From NCBI GenBank assembly GCA_020161315.1, contig JAIUOH010000008.1:22445-86444 (forward strand): a stretch of 64,000 nt of DNA, given 5' to 3'. Every line of letters starts with the position of its first letter. Position 1 is the stretch's first letter. The DNA is from Actinomycetota bacterium (GTDB lineage: Bacteria; Actinomycetota; Actinomycetes; Actinomycetales; Microbacteriaceae). Positions 24,800-33,811 of this stretch are shown in pieces. The position numbers and the translations under genes were made by a program. Under the pieces are notes generated by a model that worked only from the letters and a program-made list of their open reading frames with translations, was not told where the DNA came from and searched no databases.

Positions 24800-26395
24800 C
24801 TACGAAGCCGCTGCCGCCTCGCGAGCTCGCAAATCGCGGCGCATGATCTTGCCCGAACTCGACTTCGGAATCTGCTCAATAAACTCGACCCGGCGCACCT
24901 TCTTGTGTGGCGCAACGTGCGAAGCGACAAACTCCATGACTTCTTCTGCGGTGAGACCCGAGTCGGGTGCCGCAACCACGAACGCCTTCGGAATCTCTTG
25001 CTTGTCTTCATCGAGCACGCCAATGCAGGCGGCATCCATGACCTTCGGGTGCGAAAGCAACAGGGCTTCGAGTTCAGCGGGCGCGATCTGGTAGCCCTTG
25101 TATTTGATGAGCTCTTTCACGCGGTCAACGATCGAGAAGTAGCCGCCCTCGTGGTAGACCGCCACGTCACCGGTGTGTAAGAAGCCGTCGGAGTCAATCG
25201 TCTCTGCCGTCGCTTCTGGGCGGCCAAGGTAGCCGACCATGACATTGGGACCGCGCACCCAGAGCTCACCTGGCAGGGTCTCACCGTTCTCGCCCACCTC
25301 GGTGATCTCTTCGCCAGTCGCCACATCGACGAGCTTTGCCTGCACGTTTGGCAGCAGCTCACCGATCGAGCTGACCGGCACATCGTCGCGGTTCGCGACC
25401 ATGGCGTGCGAGACGGGGCTGAGCTCGGTCATGCCGTAGCCCTGCAACATGCGCGCGTGGATGCGTGACGCGGCAGCCTCGCCGGTCTCGCCGTCGAGCG
25501 GGGCGGCGCCCGAGAACATGGTGTGCACGCTCGAGATGTCGAACTGATCGACGATCGGATGCTTCGCAAGCGCAACCGCGATGGGTGGGGCGATAAACAA
25601 GAAGGTGCACTTGAAGTTCTGAATGTTGGTCAAGAACTCGACCAGATCGAACTTCGGCATGGTGACAAGCGAAGAACGCTGCCGCAACGCGAGGTTGAGC
25701 AGCACCGTCATGCCATAGATATGGAAGAACGGCAGCACCGCGAGCACGCGGTCTTCGGGGCCAAGCTCGATGAGCACGCGGCTCTGGTCGACGTTCGCGA
25801 CGAGGTTATGGTGCGTCAGCATGACACCCTTCGGCACACCGGTGGTGCCTGACGAGTAGGGCAAGACCGCAAGCTGCGTCATCGGGTCGAAGCTCACCTC
25901 TGGCGGTACCGCACCAGAGGTCAGCAGCTCACGCAGGTTCGGGTGCCCCTCTGCCCCGTCGAGCACGATCAGGTGATCGTCGGCGATGCCTACCTCGGCA
26001 GCGGCGGCCTTCGCCTGCGGCAGCAGCGGAGACACTGTGATCAGCCAGTTTGCCTTCGCATCACGCAGTTGGGTGGCGATCTCTTCTGCGGTGTAGAGCG
26101 AGTTGATCGTCGAGACGACCGCACCGAGCCTGAGCGCACCGTGAAACACCGTCGCAAACGCAGGCACGTTTGGGCACAGCACCCCAATCACCGTGTCTTT
26201 CTCAACACCCCGTGCCGCCATCGCGCCCGCAAATGCGTTGATCTGGGCAACGAGTGCACCGTAGCTTGTCTCTGCACCCGTCGCGGGGTCAATCAGCGCC
26301 GTACGCTCAAGGTCGCCTGCTTCGAGCGATCCGAAGAGATAGTCGTAGATCGAAACGTTCGGAATCTTGATGTCGGCAAGTCTGCTTTCGAACAT
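24800..26395 (-). CDS. AMP-binding acyl-CoA / 4-coumarate-CoA ligase-type enzyme
   Basis: A 531-residue ANL-superfamily ligase. The P-loop is PYSSGTTGVPKGVMLTHHN; further motifs are QGYGMTELSPVSH, LWVRGPNVMVGYLGRPEATA, DGFLHTGDVA and the C-terminal catalytic-lysine region IPKSSSGKIMRRDLR. It activates a carboxylic acid to its adenylate and transfers it to CoA; the arrangement is closest to 4-coumarate-CoA ligase-like enzymes but substrate cannot be read from sequence. A palindrome sits just upstream of the start. Confidence 0.92.
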   Translation of the reverse strand: MFESRLADIKIPNVSIYDYLFGSLEAGDLERTALIDPATGAETSYGALVAQINAFAGAMAARGVEKDTVIGVLCPNVPAFATVFHGALRLGAVVSTINSLYTAEEIATQLRDAKANWLITVSPLLPQAKAAAAEVGIADDHLIVLDGAEGHPNLRELLTSGAVPPEVSFDPMTQLAVLPYSSGTTGVPKGVMLTHHNLVANVDQSRVLIELGPEDRVLAVLPFFHIYGMTVLLNLALRQRSSLVTMPKFDLVEFLTNIQNFKCTFLFIAPPIAVALAKHPIVDQFDISSVHTMFSGAAPLDGETGEAAASRIHARMLQGYGMTELSPVSHAMVANRDDVPVSSIGELLPNVQAKLVDVATGEEITEVGENGETLPGELWVRGPNVMVGYLGRPEATAETIDSDGFLHTGDVAVYHEGGYFSIVDRVKELIKYKGYQIAPAELEALLLSHPKVMDAACIGVLDEDKQEIPKAFVVAAPDSGLTAEEVMEFVASHVAPHKKVRRVEFIEQIPKSSSGKIMRRDLRAREAAAAS

Positions 26396-26414
26396 GAATG
26401 CGCCTTCGCTTTCT

Positions 26415-26434
26415 GGCGGTCACCATTGACCGCC
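26415..26434. promoter_or_regulatory. Operator-like palindrome upstream of the acyl-CoA ligase
   Basis: GGCGGTCA (26415-26422) and TGACCGCC (26427-26434) form a perfect 8-bp inverted repeat with 4-nt centre, 20 bp from the ligase start codon and next to a TACTAGGAT-like -10. It could bind a TetR- or FadR-type repressor. Confidence 0.4.
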
Positions 26435-26470
26435 TCACCTCGATCCTAGTAACTCTCGGTTACGCACGGG

Positions 26471-26902
26471 TCACTTAGCGACGACCTTGACAGTGAATTC
26501 GAGGGGCTGAATGCCGCCCTGTTCGTTGAACAAGGTCACCTTCGTTTTGCCCACGGCGAGTGCACTCACACCCGGGTTGAACTCGGCGCTGCCATCAGAT
26601 TTGCCCTCGGTGAACTCGGCGACTTTCGCATCAGCTACCTCGCCGGTGTAACTATCAACGGCAAGCGAATCCGTGTTGATGTTGAGCGCCTGACCTACCA
26701 AAAGCTCGATCTCAGCACCCTGCAGTTCGTTGACGCTCATGGTAACCGGTGCGATCACGTCGCCCCCAATCGGCTGCTCGGTGGACTTGACGCCACCGGA
26801 GTCATTTTGGGTCGACGATGCGCCGCAGGCAGAGAGAGTGACCGCGAGCAGCGCGGCTGCCCCCAACGCGAGCAATTGCTTCCGTGCTGTGTGTTGCCTC
26901 AT
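26471..26902 (-). CDS. Small secreted lipoprotein of unknown function
   Basis: A 143-residue protein with a basic start, hydrophobic core and lipobox TLSACG (Cys about residue 26). The mature part is a small beta-rich domain ending KTKVTLFNEQGGIQPLEFTVKVVAK, resembling an Ig-like fold. No enzymatic motif. Encoded between the ligase and DedA genes on the same strand. Confidence 0.75.
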   Translation of the reverse strand: MRQHTARKQLLALGAAALLAVTLSACGASSTQNDSGGVKSTEQPIGGDVIAPVTMSVNELQGAEIELLVGQALNINTDSLAVDSYTGEVADAKVAEFTEGKSDGSAEFNPGVSALAVGKTKVTLFNEQGGIQPLEFTVKVVAK

Positions 26903-26971
26903 ATGCTCAGCATGACATGCGATGGCCTCGCTGAGGCGCGAAAAACCTTCGACTTTGCTGGGAAGCGAAGA

Positions 26972-27679
26972 CTACTCTGCGTCGGTTTCGGTTGCGCCGC
27001 GGTCGGCACGACTCCGCTGCCATGACCGGAATGCCTTGAAAAGCTCGATGAGAATCGGAACGCCCGGAATCAAGACGAGCACGATGATGAACACCTCACT
27101 GTACTCACGCACAAACGGAATCTGGCCGAGAAAGTAGCCGAGCAGGGTCACACCGACCGCCCAGAGCAGGGCACCGATTGCGTTGTACGTCAGAAAGTGG
27201 CGGCGGCTCATCACGCCGATGCCAGCGGCGGCGGGCACGAAGGCACGGAAGATCGGCAAGAAGCGGGCAATAATGATGGCCTTCGGCCCGTGCTTCTCGA
27301 AGAACTCGTGCGTGCGCTCGACGTTCTGCGGGTTGAAGAAGCGACTCTTCTCGCGTTTGAAGATCGCAGGGCCAAGTTTGCGGCCAATCGTGAAGCCGAG
27401 CTGGTCGCCAGCCACTGCCGCAAGGAAGAGAATAAGGCAGGTGAGCCAGATCGGCACATCAATGATGCCGGTTGCGGTGAAGAGGCCGACCGTAAACAGC
27501 AGCGAGTCACCCGGCAAGAACGCGAGCACGAGCACGCCGGTCTCGAGAAACACGAAGGCGACCGCGAGAATCAGAGCGGCCCAGCCGCCAACTTTCAGCA
27601 GCGTCTCTGGGTCGAGCCAGTCGATGCCGAGTAGGGCCGGAAGCACGGTCACTGAGAGGGTGTCAAGAATTGCTGGCAC
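26972..27679 (-). CDS. DedA family membrane protein
   Basis: The 235-residue protein has the DedA/SNARE-associated domain: LVLAFLPGDSLLFTVGL, DQLGFTIGRKLGP, FFEKHGPKAIIIARFLPIFRAFVPAAAGIGVM and three or more TM helices. Members act in undecaprenyl-phosphate or lipid translocation. The C-terminal tail is charged (RSRADRGATETDAE). Confidence 0.92.
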   Translation of the reverse strand: MPAILDTLSVTVLPALLGIDWLDPETLLKVGGWAALILAVAFVFLETGVLVLAFLPGDSLLFTVGLFTATGIIDVPIWLTCLILFLAAVAGDQLGFTIGRKLGPAIFKREKSRFFNPQNVERTHEFFEKHGPKAIIIARFLPIFRAFVPAAAGIGVMSRRHFLTYNAIGALLWAVGVTLLGYFLGQIPFVREYSEVFIIVLVLIPGVPILIELFKAFRSWQRSRADRGATETDAE

Positions 27680-27718
27680 CCGTGCAGTCTACTTTGCTGC
27701 GCGTCAATAAGCCTGAGT

Positions 27719-28189
27719 TCACGACCCGCTACCGGCGATGACAAGCCTGGGGCGCTGCGCCTCGAGCGCGGTGATGCGTTCGTCATGGCGAGCCAGCACC
27801 TCGCGTGCCTCGAGCCGAAACTCGACGAGCTCGCGGTGTACACCATCGATCTTGTTTTCTAGCCGGGTGAAACGCGCGTCAAGCTTCGATTCCTGCGCAT
27901 CAGAGCGAGCATCAAACTTCGATTCCTGCGCGCCAAATTGCCCATCGACTTTGGTGAAGCGAGCCTCAAACTTTGCGTCCATCGCGTCGAAGCGAGCCTC
28001 AAACTTCGCATCTTGCGCGTCAATACGAGCATCGAACTTCGCGTCCATCGCGTCGAACCGCTCGTCGACTGTTTCAAACCGCTCGTCAATCTTTGTTTCA
28101 AGCTTCTCGATCGGTCGGCGCAACATGATGTACAGCGTGATCATGCCGCTTGCGATAGCGATCAAATTGATCCAAGTCTCCACGCTCAT
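27719..28189 (-). CDS. Membrane-anchored coiled-coil protein
   Basis: A 156-residue protein: one N-terminal TM helix (LIAIASGMITLYIML) followed by a repetitive coiled coil built from units like DAMDAKFDARIDAQDAKFEA with Asp-Ala-Lys-Phe periodicity, ending RLENKIDGVHRELVEFRLE. The start at 28189 (MSVETWINL) precedes the TM helix; a longer frame is unlikely. A membrane-tethered scaffold is inferred. Confidence 0.7.
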   Translation of the reverse strand: MSVETWINLIAIASGMITLYIMLRRPIEKLETKIDERFETVDERFDAMDAKFDARIDAQDAKFEARFDAMDAKFEARFTKVDGQFGAQESKFDARSDAQESKLDARFTRLENKIDGVHRELVEFRLEAREVLARHDERITALEAQRPRLVIAGSGS

Positions 28190-28344
28190 GCCTCCATTCT
28201 CACACCCGGGAGGGCGCATTAAAAGCAGCATATTCGCGCCGCAACTAGCTTCTGCACCAGATTCAAAAATCTGTGCATAACCCCGAAATCAGCTCCCTGT
28301 GCAAAGCAAATGAGATCGCGCAGAGAGGGGCTTTCGGCAGTGCT
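28190..28344. other. Intergenic stretch between coiled-coil and sortase genes
   Basis: Both flanking genes are on the minus strand. No strong hairpin or gene is seen; it may hold the coiled-coil gene promoter. Confidence 0.4.
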
Positions 28345-29346
28345 TTACGCCGCCGACGAAGACGAAGATGAATTACCAGGCACAACCTCGGGAGCGCGCT
28401 TCTTCTTGCGCTTGCGCGGCGGCGCAAACAGCACCCACGCGACGAGCCCAGACCCGCCCAAGAACCAGACAGCCCACCATGGGAAGCCCGCGGTGATGCC
28501 GTCGCCCGCAAGCACCTGGCGGTCCTCGTCGGTAGCAGGGTCAGCAATGCGCTCTGCGTGCACCATAAGCCGGTGGCTGTTGACGCCAATCGGCGTGCAG
28601 GTGAACAGTGTCACCCAGTCTTCACCCGCGATGATCTCAAGCGATTTCGTGTCGCCCGGTTCAACCGTCTCGATCGACGCAACACGGTAGTGGTGGTCTT
28701 CGCCGAGCACACTGATCCAAAAGGTGTCGCCCACTTCGGCACGGTGCAGCTGCGTGAAGAGCTTTGCCTGGGGTAACCCCGAGTGTGCGGTCAGCACGGC
28801 GCGCGTCGAGGGGCCGCCTACCGGCAGCGAGGTGCCGTACATGTGCCCGACACCCTTCGATATCGTCTCGTCTGCCGTGCCGTGGTACACCGGCAGCGCC
28901 GTGTCGATCGCCGGGTAGTTGAGCGTGCCGATCGCGTCGGTGCCGCTCACTCGCAACATCTCTTCGTAGGCCAAGTACAGTTCACTGCGCAGCACTTGGT
29001 CTTCGGCCTGAGAAATATAGGGGTCGGTAAGCGGCCCGGGTTGCAGTTGTTCGTTATATGCGTAAGCCGCATCGAGGATCGCCTGGCGTTCTGCAGACGG
29101 AGTCTGTTCGACGCGGTCGATGTACCCAGAGATCTCTGAGTTGTGGTTGAGCGTGGCGAACCAGTTCGCGGCGTCGGGGTAGACAAGCAGGCCGATGCCA
29201 AGCATCGCGAAGATTTGCAGCGCAATGTTCAGCGAGAGCCTGCGGCGCTGGCGCTGGGCGCGTTTCTTCTTCGCACCGCCGCCGGTCGACCCTGTCGAGA
29301 CCAAAGCACCACCGGTTGAGCTTGTCGGGACCAAGGTGTCGCTCAT
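28345..29346 (-). CDS. srtC: Class C (pilin-polymerising) sortase 2
   Basis: The 333-residue membrane enzyme has an N-terminal TM helix, the sortase core LPVYHGTADETISKGVGHMY, catalytic His in LTAHSGLP, Cys in VTLFTCTPIG and Arg in NSHRLMVHAER, and a C-terminal TM helix. TDPYISQ matches the DPF/DPY lid that marks class C. It joins pilin subunits through Lys isopeptide bonds. The start overlaps the second pilin's stop by one base. The N-terminal tail holds Ser/Thr/Gly-rich repeats. Confidence 0.93.
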   Translation of the reverse strand: MSDTLVPTSSTGGALVSTGSTGGGAKKKRAQRQRRRLSLNIALQIFAMLGIGLLVYPDAANWFATLNHNSEISGYIDRVEQTPSAERQAILDAAYAYNEQLQPGPLTDPYISQAEDQVLRSELYLAYEEMLRVSGTDAIGTLNYPAIDTALPVYHGTADETISKGVGHMYGTSLPVGGPSTRAVLTAHSGLPQAKLFTQLHRAEVGDTFWISVLGEDHHYRVASIETVEPGDTKSLEIIAGEDWVTLFTCTPIGVNSHRLMVHAERIADPATDEDRQVLAGDGITAGFPWWAVWFLGGSGLVAWVLFAPPRKRKKKRAPEVVPGNSSSSSSAA

Positions 29347-30848
29347 CAGGTGTCTTCCCGCGCCTCGTCACCCCTGCGTCTACGAGCCGCAAGCAATGCG
29401 AAGCCACCCACACCGAGCACGAGCGCTAGCAGCATACCCGCGCCCGCCATTTGCCCACCCGTCACAGACAGCGGGCCCGGAGCCGCCGACCGCCAGAGCT
29501 CGACCACAGCGACCTGTGCCTCGGTGGTCGAGTTCACGCTCATCCCGATCGGCGCTTTCACGCCGGTGTAGCCCTCGGGAATGTGCGTCATCATCACATA
29601 GTAGGTGCGATACAGCGGGTCGCCCAGCTCAATGTCAAGCCCGTTTACGAAGCCAGAGAAGCGCAGGCCCTCGATAAGAATGAGCCCCTGCGCATCGCTG
29701 GTCCACTCGTGCACACCGTCCACGGTAATGGGGTTGGTGCCGGCCCGAGCGTCTGCCTCGGTGAGGTACACCTGAAAGCGCGCACCCGCGATCTTGTGAC
29801 TGGGGTTACCTCGCTCGTGCACAATGATCTCGAGCGGCCCCCACCGGGTCTCGGCGACATCATCCGCAGCAACACTGCCATCGACAACCAGCACTGCCTC
29901 GTTCTGCAGCGCACCTTCGGCGAGCACGACGGTGTCGTAGTCGACCAGCACGGTCACGCCGGGGTACGCGGCTGCGGCACTGGCCAGGCGAGCTCGACCC
30001 GCAGCGGTGAACTCAATCACGTACTCGCCGCTCACCGCATCGAGCGTCACCAAATAGTCGGTGCCAGAGACCAATGGCGCGCATGCGCAGCTCAGCGCGA
30101 CGGTAAAACCACCGGTGCCACCCACTTGCTGCAGGCGCGGATCGATCTTGTTGTGGATCACGTAGCTGTTCGACGGCTGCACAGGCACGTCTGCGGTCGC
30201 ACGCCAGCGCACGATATCGCCCAACGAAACCGCGTATTGATCGGTCACACCCAGCCTGATGCCCACGCGCTCGTTCTTCGGGTAGACGTGCACGGTGGTC
30301 AACCACGAGTCGCGCGTGTCGGGGTTGGTGAGCGGCAGCGCAACCACAAACGGCGCAGCAGCGATGAAGCCGCCCGGGGTCACGGTTTCTTGCACGTAGT
30401 AGAGGCCAGACCCGGCAAGCTGCAGCGTCGCGTTGCCCGCACCATCGGTGCTATCGCTCGCCTCGGGCAGCGCCCCGGCGTCGGCGATACGCTGTGCAGC
30501 CTCGGCCGCCGTAAGCGCACCGGCTGCACGCTGACCCGCGTTCGTCGTGAGGTCGATCCCCGGAACTCGGGTCGCTGAGAACATAGCACCCGCGACAGGC
30601 GGGGTCTGCGGCAGCAGTGCGGGGTCGGTGATTTCGAGGCCGCTCGCTGGCTGCCCGAGAGTATCGGGTTGCTCGTACTTGTGAATTTCGATGACCATGG
30701 GTCCGGTGGGCATTGCCGCTGGCGGCGCGGCCTGCGCAGCGGGTGCACCGGGGCCGATCAGCAGCGCTGCAGCGGTGGCCGCGGCGAGCATAGCAGCGAG
30801 CACGAGCCAGGCTGCACGGACGGGGTGACGAGAAAGGGTCAGAATCAT
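29346..30848 (-). CDS. SpaH/EbpB-type LPXTG-like pilin with LSVTG motif
   Basis: A 500-residue precursor: signal peptide, N-terminal beta domain with HKYEQPD, pilin motif region SWLTTVHVYPKNERVG, further Cna-B/isopeptide domains, then LSVTGGQ, a TM helix and RRRRGDE tail. The sorting signal has Ser in place of Pro of LPXTG. GTG/ATG start at 30848 overlaps the SrtC1 stop (ATGA). It is probably a second pilin, polymerised by the adjacent SrtC2. No strong alternative. Confidence 0.87.
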   Translation of the reverse strand: MILTLSRHPVRAAWLVLAAMLAAATAAALLIGPGAPAAQAAPPAAMPTGPMVIEIHKYEQPDTLGQPASGLEITDPALLPQTPPVAGAMFSATRVPGIDLTTNAGQRAAGALTAAEAAQRIADAGALPEASDSTDGAGNATLQLAGSGLYYVQETVTPGGFIAAAPFVVALPLTNPDTRDSWLTTVHVYPKNERVGIRLGVTDQYAVSLGDIVRWRATADVPVQPSNSYVIHNKIDPRLQQVGGTGGFTVALSCACAPLVSGTDYLVTLDAVSGEYVIEFTAAGRARLASAAAAYPGVTVLVDYDTVVLAEGALQNEAVLVVDGSVAADDVAETRWGPLEIIVHERGNPSHKIAGARFQVYLTEADARAGTNPITVDGVHEWTSDAQGLILIEGLRFSGFVNGLDIELGDPLYRTYYVMMTHIPEGYTGVKAPIGMSVNSTTEAQVAVVELWRSAAPGPLSVTGGQMAGAGMLLALVLGVGGFALLAARRRRGDEAREDT

Positions 30849-31891
30849 TTCTGCACCTCCCCGTTCTTCCGATCTGCGGCTTCGCTCATCGAACTCGTCG
30901 AACTCGTCGAACTCGTCGAGATGTTCGTAGTACGTCGACGTCGCGGGGGCACGAAGAGCAGGTAGGCGGTCAGCGCTGATCCCCCGACAAAACCGATGGC
31001 CCACCACGGAAACCCGGCGGTGATGCCGTCACCGGCGATCACTCGGCTGCCGTCTTCGGCCGCGGGTGCGACGGTGCGGCTCGCGTGAACGAGCAGTCGG
31101 TGGCTGTTGATGCCAGTCGGGGTGCAGGTGATCAGGGTGATGCGATCCTCGCCCTGAACAATTTGTAGGCCCTCGGTGGCCTCTGGCAGCACCGTTTCGA
31201 TGCCGTCAACCTGGTAGTAGTGGGTTTCGCCGAGCACGGTGACCGCGAATGTGTCGCCGATGCGGGCCTCTGGCAGACGCGTAAACAGCGACGCGTTGAG
31301 CAGGCCCGAGTGCGAAGTCAAGATTGAATGGGTCGAGGGGCCGCCGATTGGCAGCGAGGATCCGTAGAGGTGACCCGCGCCGCTCGAGATGGCGGTCTCG
31401 CCCGTGCCGTGGTAGACGGGAAGACTCATGGCGAGGCGCGGGTAGCTGAGCTGCCCGATCACCCCGTTGTCGCTGACGCGCAGCAGGGCCTCGTATGCGA
31501 GATAGCCTGCGTCGACTTCTTCTTCGCTGATGGGGTTGCTGTAGGGGTCGCGCAGCATGCCAGCGGGCATGTGCGAGTTGTACTCGCGGGCGAGATCGAG
31601 GGCTTCCTCGCGGGCGGCGTCGGGCAATTGCTCGACGGCGTCAACATAACCCGAGATTTCGGAGTTGTGGTTCAGCGTCGAGAACCAGTCGGCGGCGCTT
31701 GAGTAGAGCAGCGCGCCGATGCCGATCATCGCACCGATTTGCAGGGCGATTGGCACGCCGAGCTTGCGTTTGCTTCTGCCACCGCCCATCGAGCTGGCAC
31801 CACCGCTCATCGAGCCTGTCGAGATGCGCGGCGCATCACCGGGGGCAGGCCCAGAGGAGCCCGCCTGCGCGCGTTCAAGTGTTTGCGTCAT
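30845..31891 (-). CDS. srtC: Class C sortase 1
   Basis: A 348-residue paralogue of the downstream sortase: LPVYHGTGETAISSGAGHLY, LTSHSGL (catalytic His), ITLITCTPTGINSHRLLVHASR (Cys and Arg), RDPYSNP lid, TM segments at both ends. The start ATG 31891 follows AGGAGGAG, which decides it over a longer frame. The C-terminus ends in a Ser/Thr tail coded by a 9-bp tandem repeat. Confidence 0.92.
   Translation of the reverse strand: MTQTLERAQAGSSGPAPGDAPRISTGSMSGGASSMGGGRSKRKLGVPIALQIGAMIGIGALLYSSAADWFSTLNHNSEISGYVDAVEQLPDAAREEALDLAREYNSHMPAGMLRDPYSNPISEEEVDAGYLAYEALLRVSDNGVIGQLSYPRLAMSLPVYHGTGETAISSGAGHLYGSSLPIGGPSTHSILTSHSGLLNASLFTRLPEARIGDTFAVTVLGETHYYQVDGIETVLPEATEGLQIVQGEDRITLITCTPTGINSHRLLVHASRTVAPAAEDGSRVIAGDGITAGFPWWAIGFVGGSALTAYLLFVPPRRRRTTNISTSSTSSTSSMSEAADRKNGEVQK
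30891..30917. repeat. 9-bp tandem repeat in the sortase 1 C-terminus
   Basis: GAACTCGTC is repeated three times exactly (30891, 30900, 30909), encoding STSSTSSTSS in sortase 1. Repeats of this kind can change copy number. Confidence 0.85.
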
Positions 31892-31951
31892 GTGGGCTCC
31901 TCCTTTCCTGTTTCCCAATACATCCCCGCTCGCGGTGCGAGCGTGAAAGGT

Positions 31952-31991
31952 GCGGGGTCTCGCCCAATATGAAGGGGAGGCGAGACCCCGC
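31952..31991. terminator. Intercistronic hairpin between pilin and sortase
   Basis: Perfect 13-bp inverted repeat (31952-31964 with 31979-31991), 14-nt loop, directly after the major pilin stop. A smaller 7-bp hairpin (31927-31933 with 31937-31943) follows. Likely an attenuator that keeps pilin mRNA in excess of sortase mRNA. Confidence 0.7.
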
Positions 31992-31997
31992 GGTCTA

Positions 31998-33719
31998 TTA
32001 CTCGGCGTTCGCCTCAGTGTCGCGGCGACGACGCGCCACGATCAGGACGATCGCGAGGATAGCGATACCACCGATGGTGAGAATCGCGGTGCCCATGCCA
32101 CCGGTAAGGGGCAGGGTGAACCCTGCGTTGTGCTTGACGTTCGTGATGTCGGTCAGGGCGGTCTGCGTAATCGCAGTTACCTCCCCTGCGGCGTTCACGT
32201 CAACCTGGTGCAGGCCATCAGCGAGCACCACGAACGGAATCGGGCGCGCGAGCAGCTCATAGCCAACGGGTGCCTTGGTTTCGGTCAGCCAGTACACGCG
32301 CAACTTCACAAGATCAGCGTGACCGGCAGCGGTCGAGAGTTGCGCGCCGTCAATGACGTCGGAGCGAATCAGGCCGCCAAGAGTAACAACGCCTGTGGTT
32401 GCTGCGCTGGTAGCCGGGGCCTGTGCGATGAGCAGCGAGTTCGCTGCGCTGCCTGATTCGGCGTATGCCTTCGTTGCGAAGACCTGGAACTCGGCACCAG
32501 CAAGATTGGCAGCGCTCTGGTTCTTCTTCACGAAGCTGTTATTGCGCCACACGGTCTGGGGCTTCGCCCCCTCATCGATCGCAAGCGGCTGTCCGCCATT
32601 GGTGGTTACGGTTGCGCCGTTTGTGATGATGGCGTTTCCATTGGCGTCCAGAGGAGCGGCAATAACACCGTTCACACCAGCTTGCACCTGAGTGTTGATG
32701 TCAACCTTGACCTTGCGGCCGGTGGTTGCAGCATTCGTGCCGAGCTTCCCGAGACCAGCCGAAGTGAAGGTGACGATGACGTCTTCGCCCGCAACGGTCG
32801 AGGGTACCGAGGTCGCGAGCGTGTAATCATTGGGCGAAGTGAGCGACTGGGCGTTGCTCGTGCCGTCAGCGTCAACGATGCTGACCGCGACGGTCTTTAC
32901 CATTAGGCGAGCTTCAATGTCATCGCTGATCACGAAGCTGGTGGGGTTGGCCCATGTGCCGGCGTCTGCTCCCGGAATACGGGGGACATCGGTGAGGATG
33001 GTCCAGTCCACGAGTGCGCTTGCGCCACCAGCCTGGTACTTCAGGCCCGCATCTTTCACCGACTTGGTGATCCCGGTCTTCGCGTTCTTGGGGTAGACGT
33101 AGACATCGTGCATCCAGGCGTTGAGGTCGCTCGGGTTGGTCATCGGCAGCGTGACCGCGAACGGTACGGCTGGGGTGACACCGCCCGGAGCTCCGGTCTC
33201 GTTGACCTGGTACAAGCCAATGGGCAGGTTCTGGAATGCGGGGCTACCGCCGTTCATCGGCACACCAAGTGCATTGGTGGTGCCCGTGGTGGCGGCGTCG
33301 AAAGCCACGGTGACAACACTTGCGGGAAGCATGGTGGCGGCGTCGTGCCAGGTGCCCGCGGCTGCGTTGAAGTGCAGCTTACCTGCGGCCTGCCAGCCCG
33401 CGTTCGTTGATAGGTCGAGAGAGACTGCAGCGCCACCCCCCGATGGGGTGTATGAGGTTGCGCGCTTGGCGGAGAACGTCACACCCTCGATCGGGACTGC
33501 ACCGGTCGGCAGATCCTGCGTGGCAACCTGGCGACCATCCGCTGCAGCGCCGGGGGTTGCAGGTGTCGACAACTTTGTAATGTGTAGATTGGCTGTCGAA
33601 CCCGTTGGTGGGATGGTGGGCGCCGCCTGCGCGGTAGCCGCGCCGCCGAGTGCGAGGGCTACGGCTGTCACCAGCGCGCCCACGCTTGCGAGGAGACCCC
33701 GCTTCTTGTTGATCTTCAT
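31998..33719 (-). CDS. Major pilin, SpaH/EbpB family, LPLTG-anchored
   Basis: The 573-residue precursor has a signal peptide (VGALVTAVALALGGAATAQA), pilin motif region WMHDVYVYPKNAKTGITKS with the Lys that forms the inter-subunit bond, Cna-B-like domains with an E-box VYWLTETKAPVGYELLA, the sorting signal LPLTGG, a TM helix and an RRRRDTE tail. GAGAGGTAATC precedes the ATG at 33719. It forms the pilus shaft. Confidence 0.93.
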   Translation of the reverse strand: MKINKKRGLLASVGALVTAVALALGGAATAQAAPTIPPTGSTANLHITKLSTPATPGAAADGRQVATQDLPTGAVPIEGVTFSAKRATSYTPSGGGAAVSLDLSTNAGWQAAGKLHFNAAAGTWHDAATMLPASVVTVAFDAATTGTTNALGVPMNGGSPAFQNLPIGLYQVNETGAPGGVTPAVPFAVTLPMTNPSDLNAWMHDVYVYPKNAKTGITKSVKDAGLKYQAGGASALVDWTILTDVPRIPGADAGTWANPTSFVISDDIEARLMVKTVAVSIVDADGTSNAQSLTSPNDYTLATSVPSTVAGEDVIVTFTSAGLGKLGTNAATTGRKVKVDINTQVQAGVNGVIAAPLDANGNAIITNGATVTTNGGQPLAIDEGAKPQTVWRNNSFVKKNQSAANLAGAEFQVFATKAYAESGSAANSLLIAQAPATSAATTGVVTLGGLIRSDVIDGAQLSTAAGHADLVKLRVYWLTETKAPVGYELLARPIPFVVLADGLHQVDVNAAGEVTAITQTALTDITNVKHNAGFTLPLTGGMGTAILTIGGIAILAIVLIVARRRRDTEANAE

Positions 33720-33811
33720 GATTACCTCTCTGAAGGATGTATTGGTGAATGTGTTGGGTTCTTCGCGCCGCGTTGCCGCGCCACGTAAGTCTTTGGGTGT
33801 GCGCCTATGTG

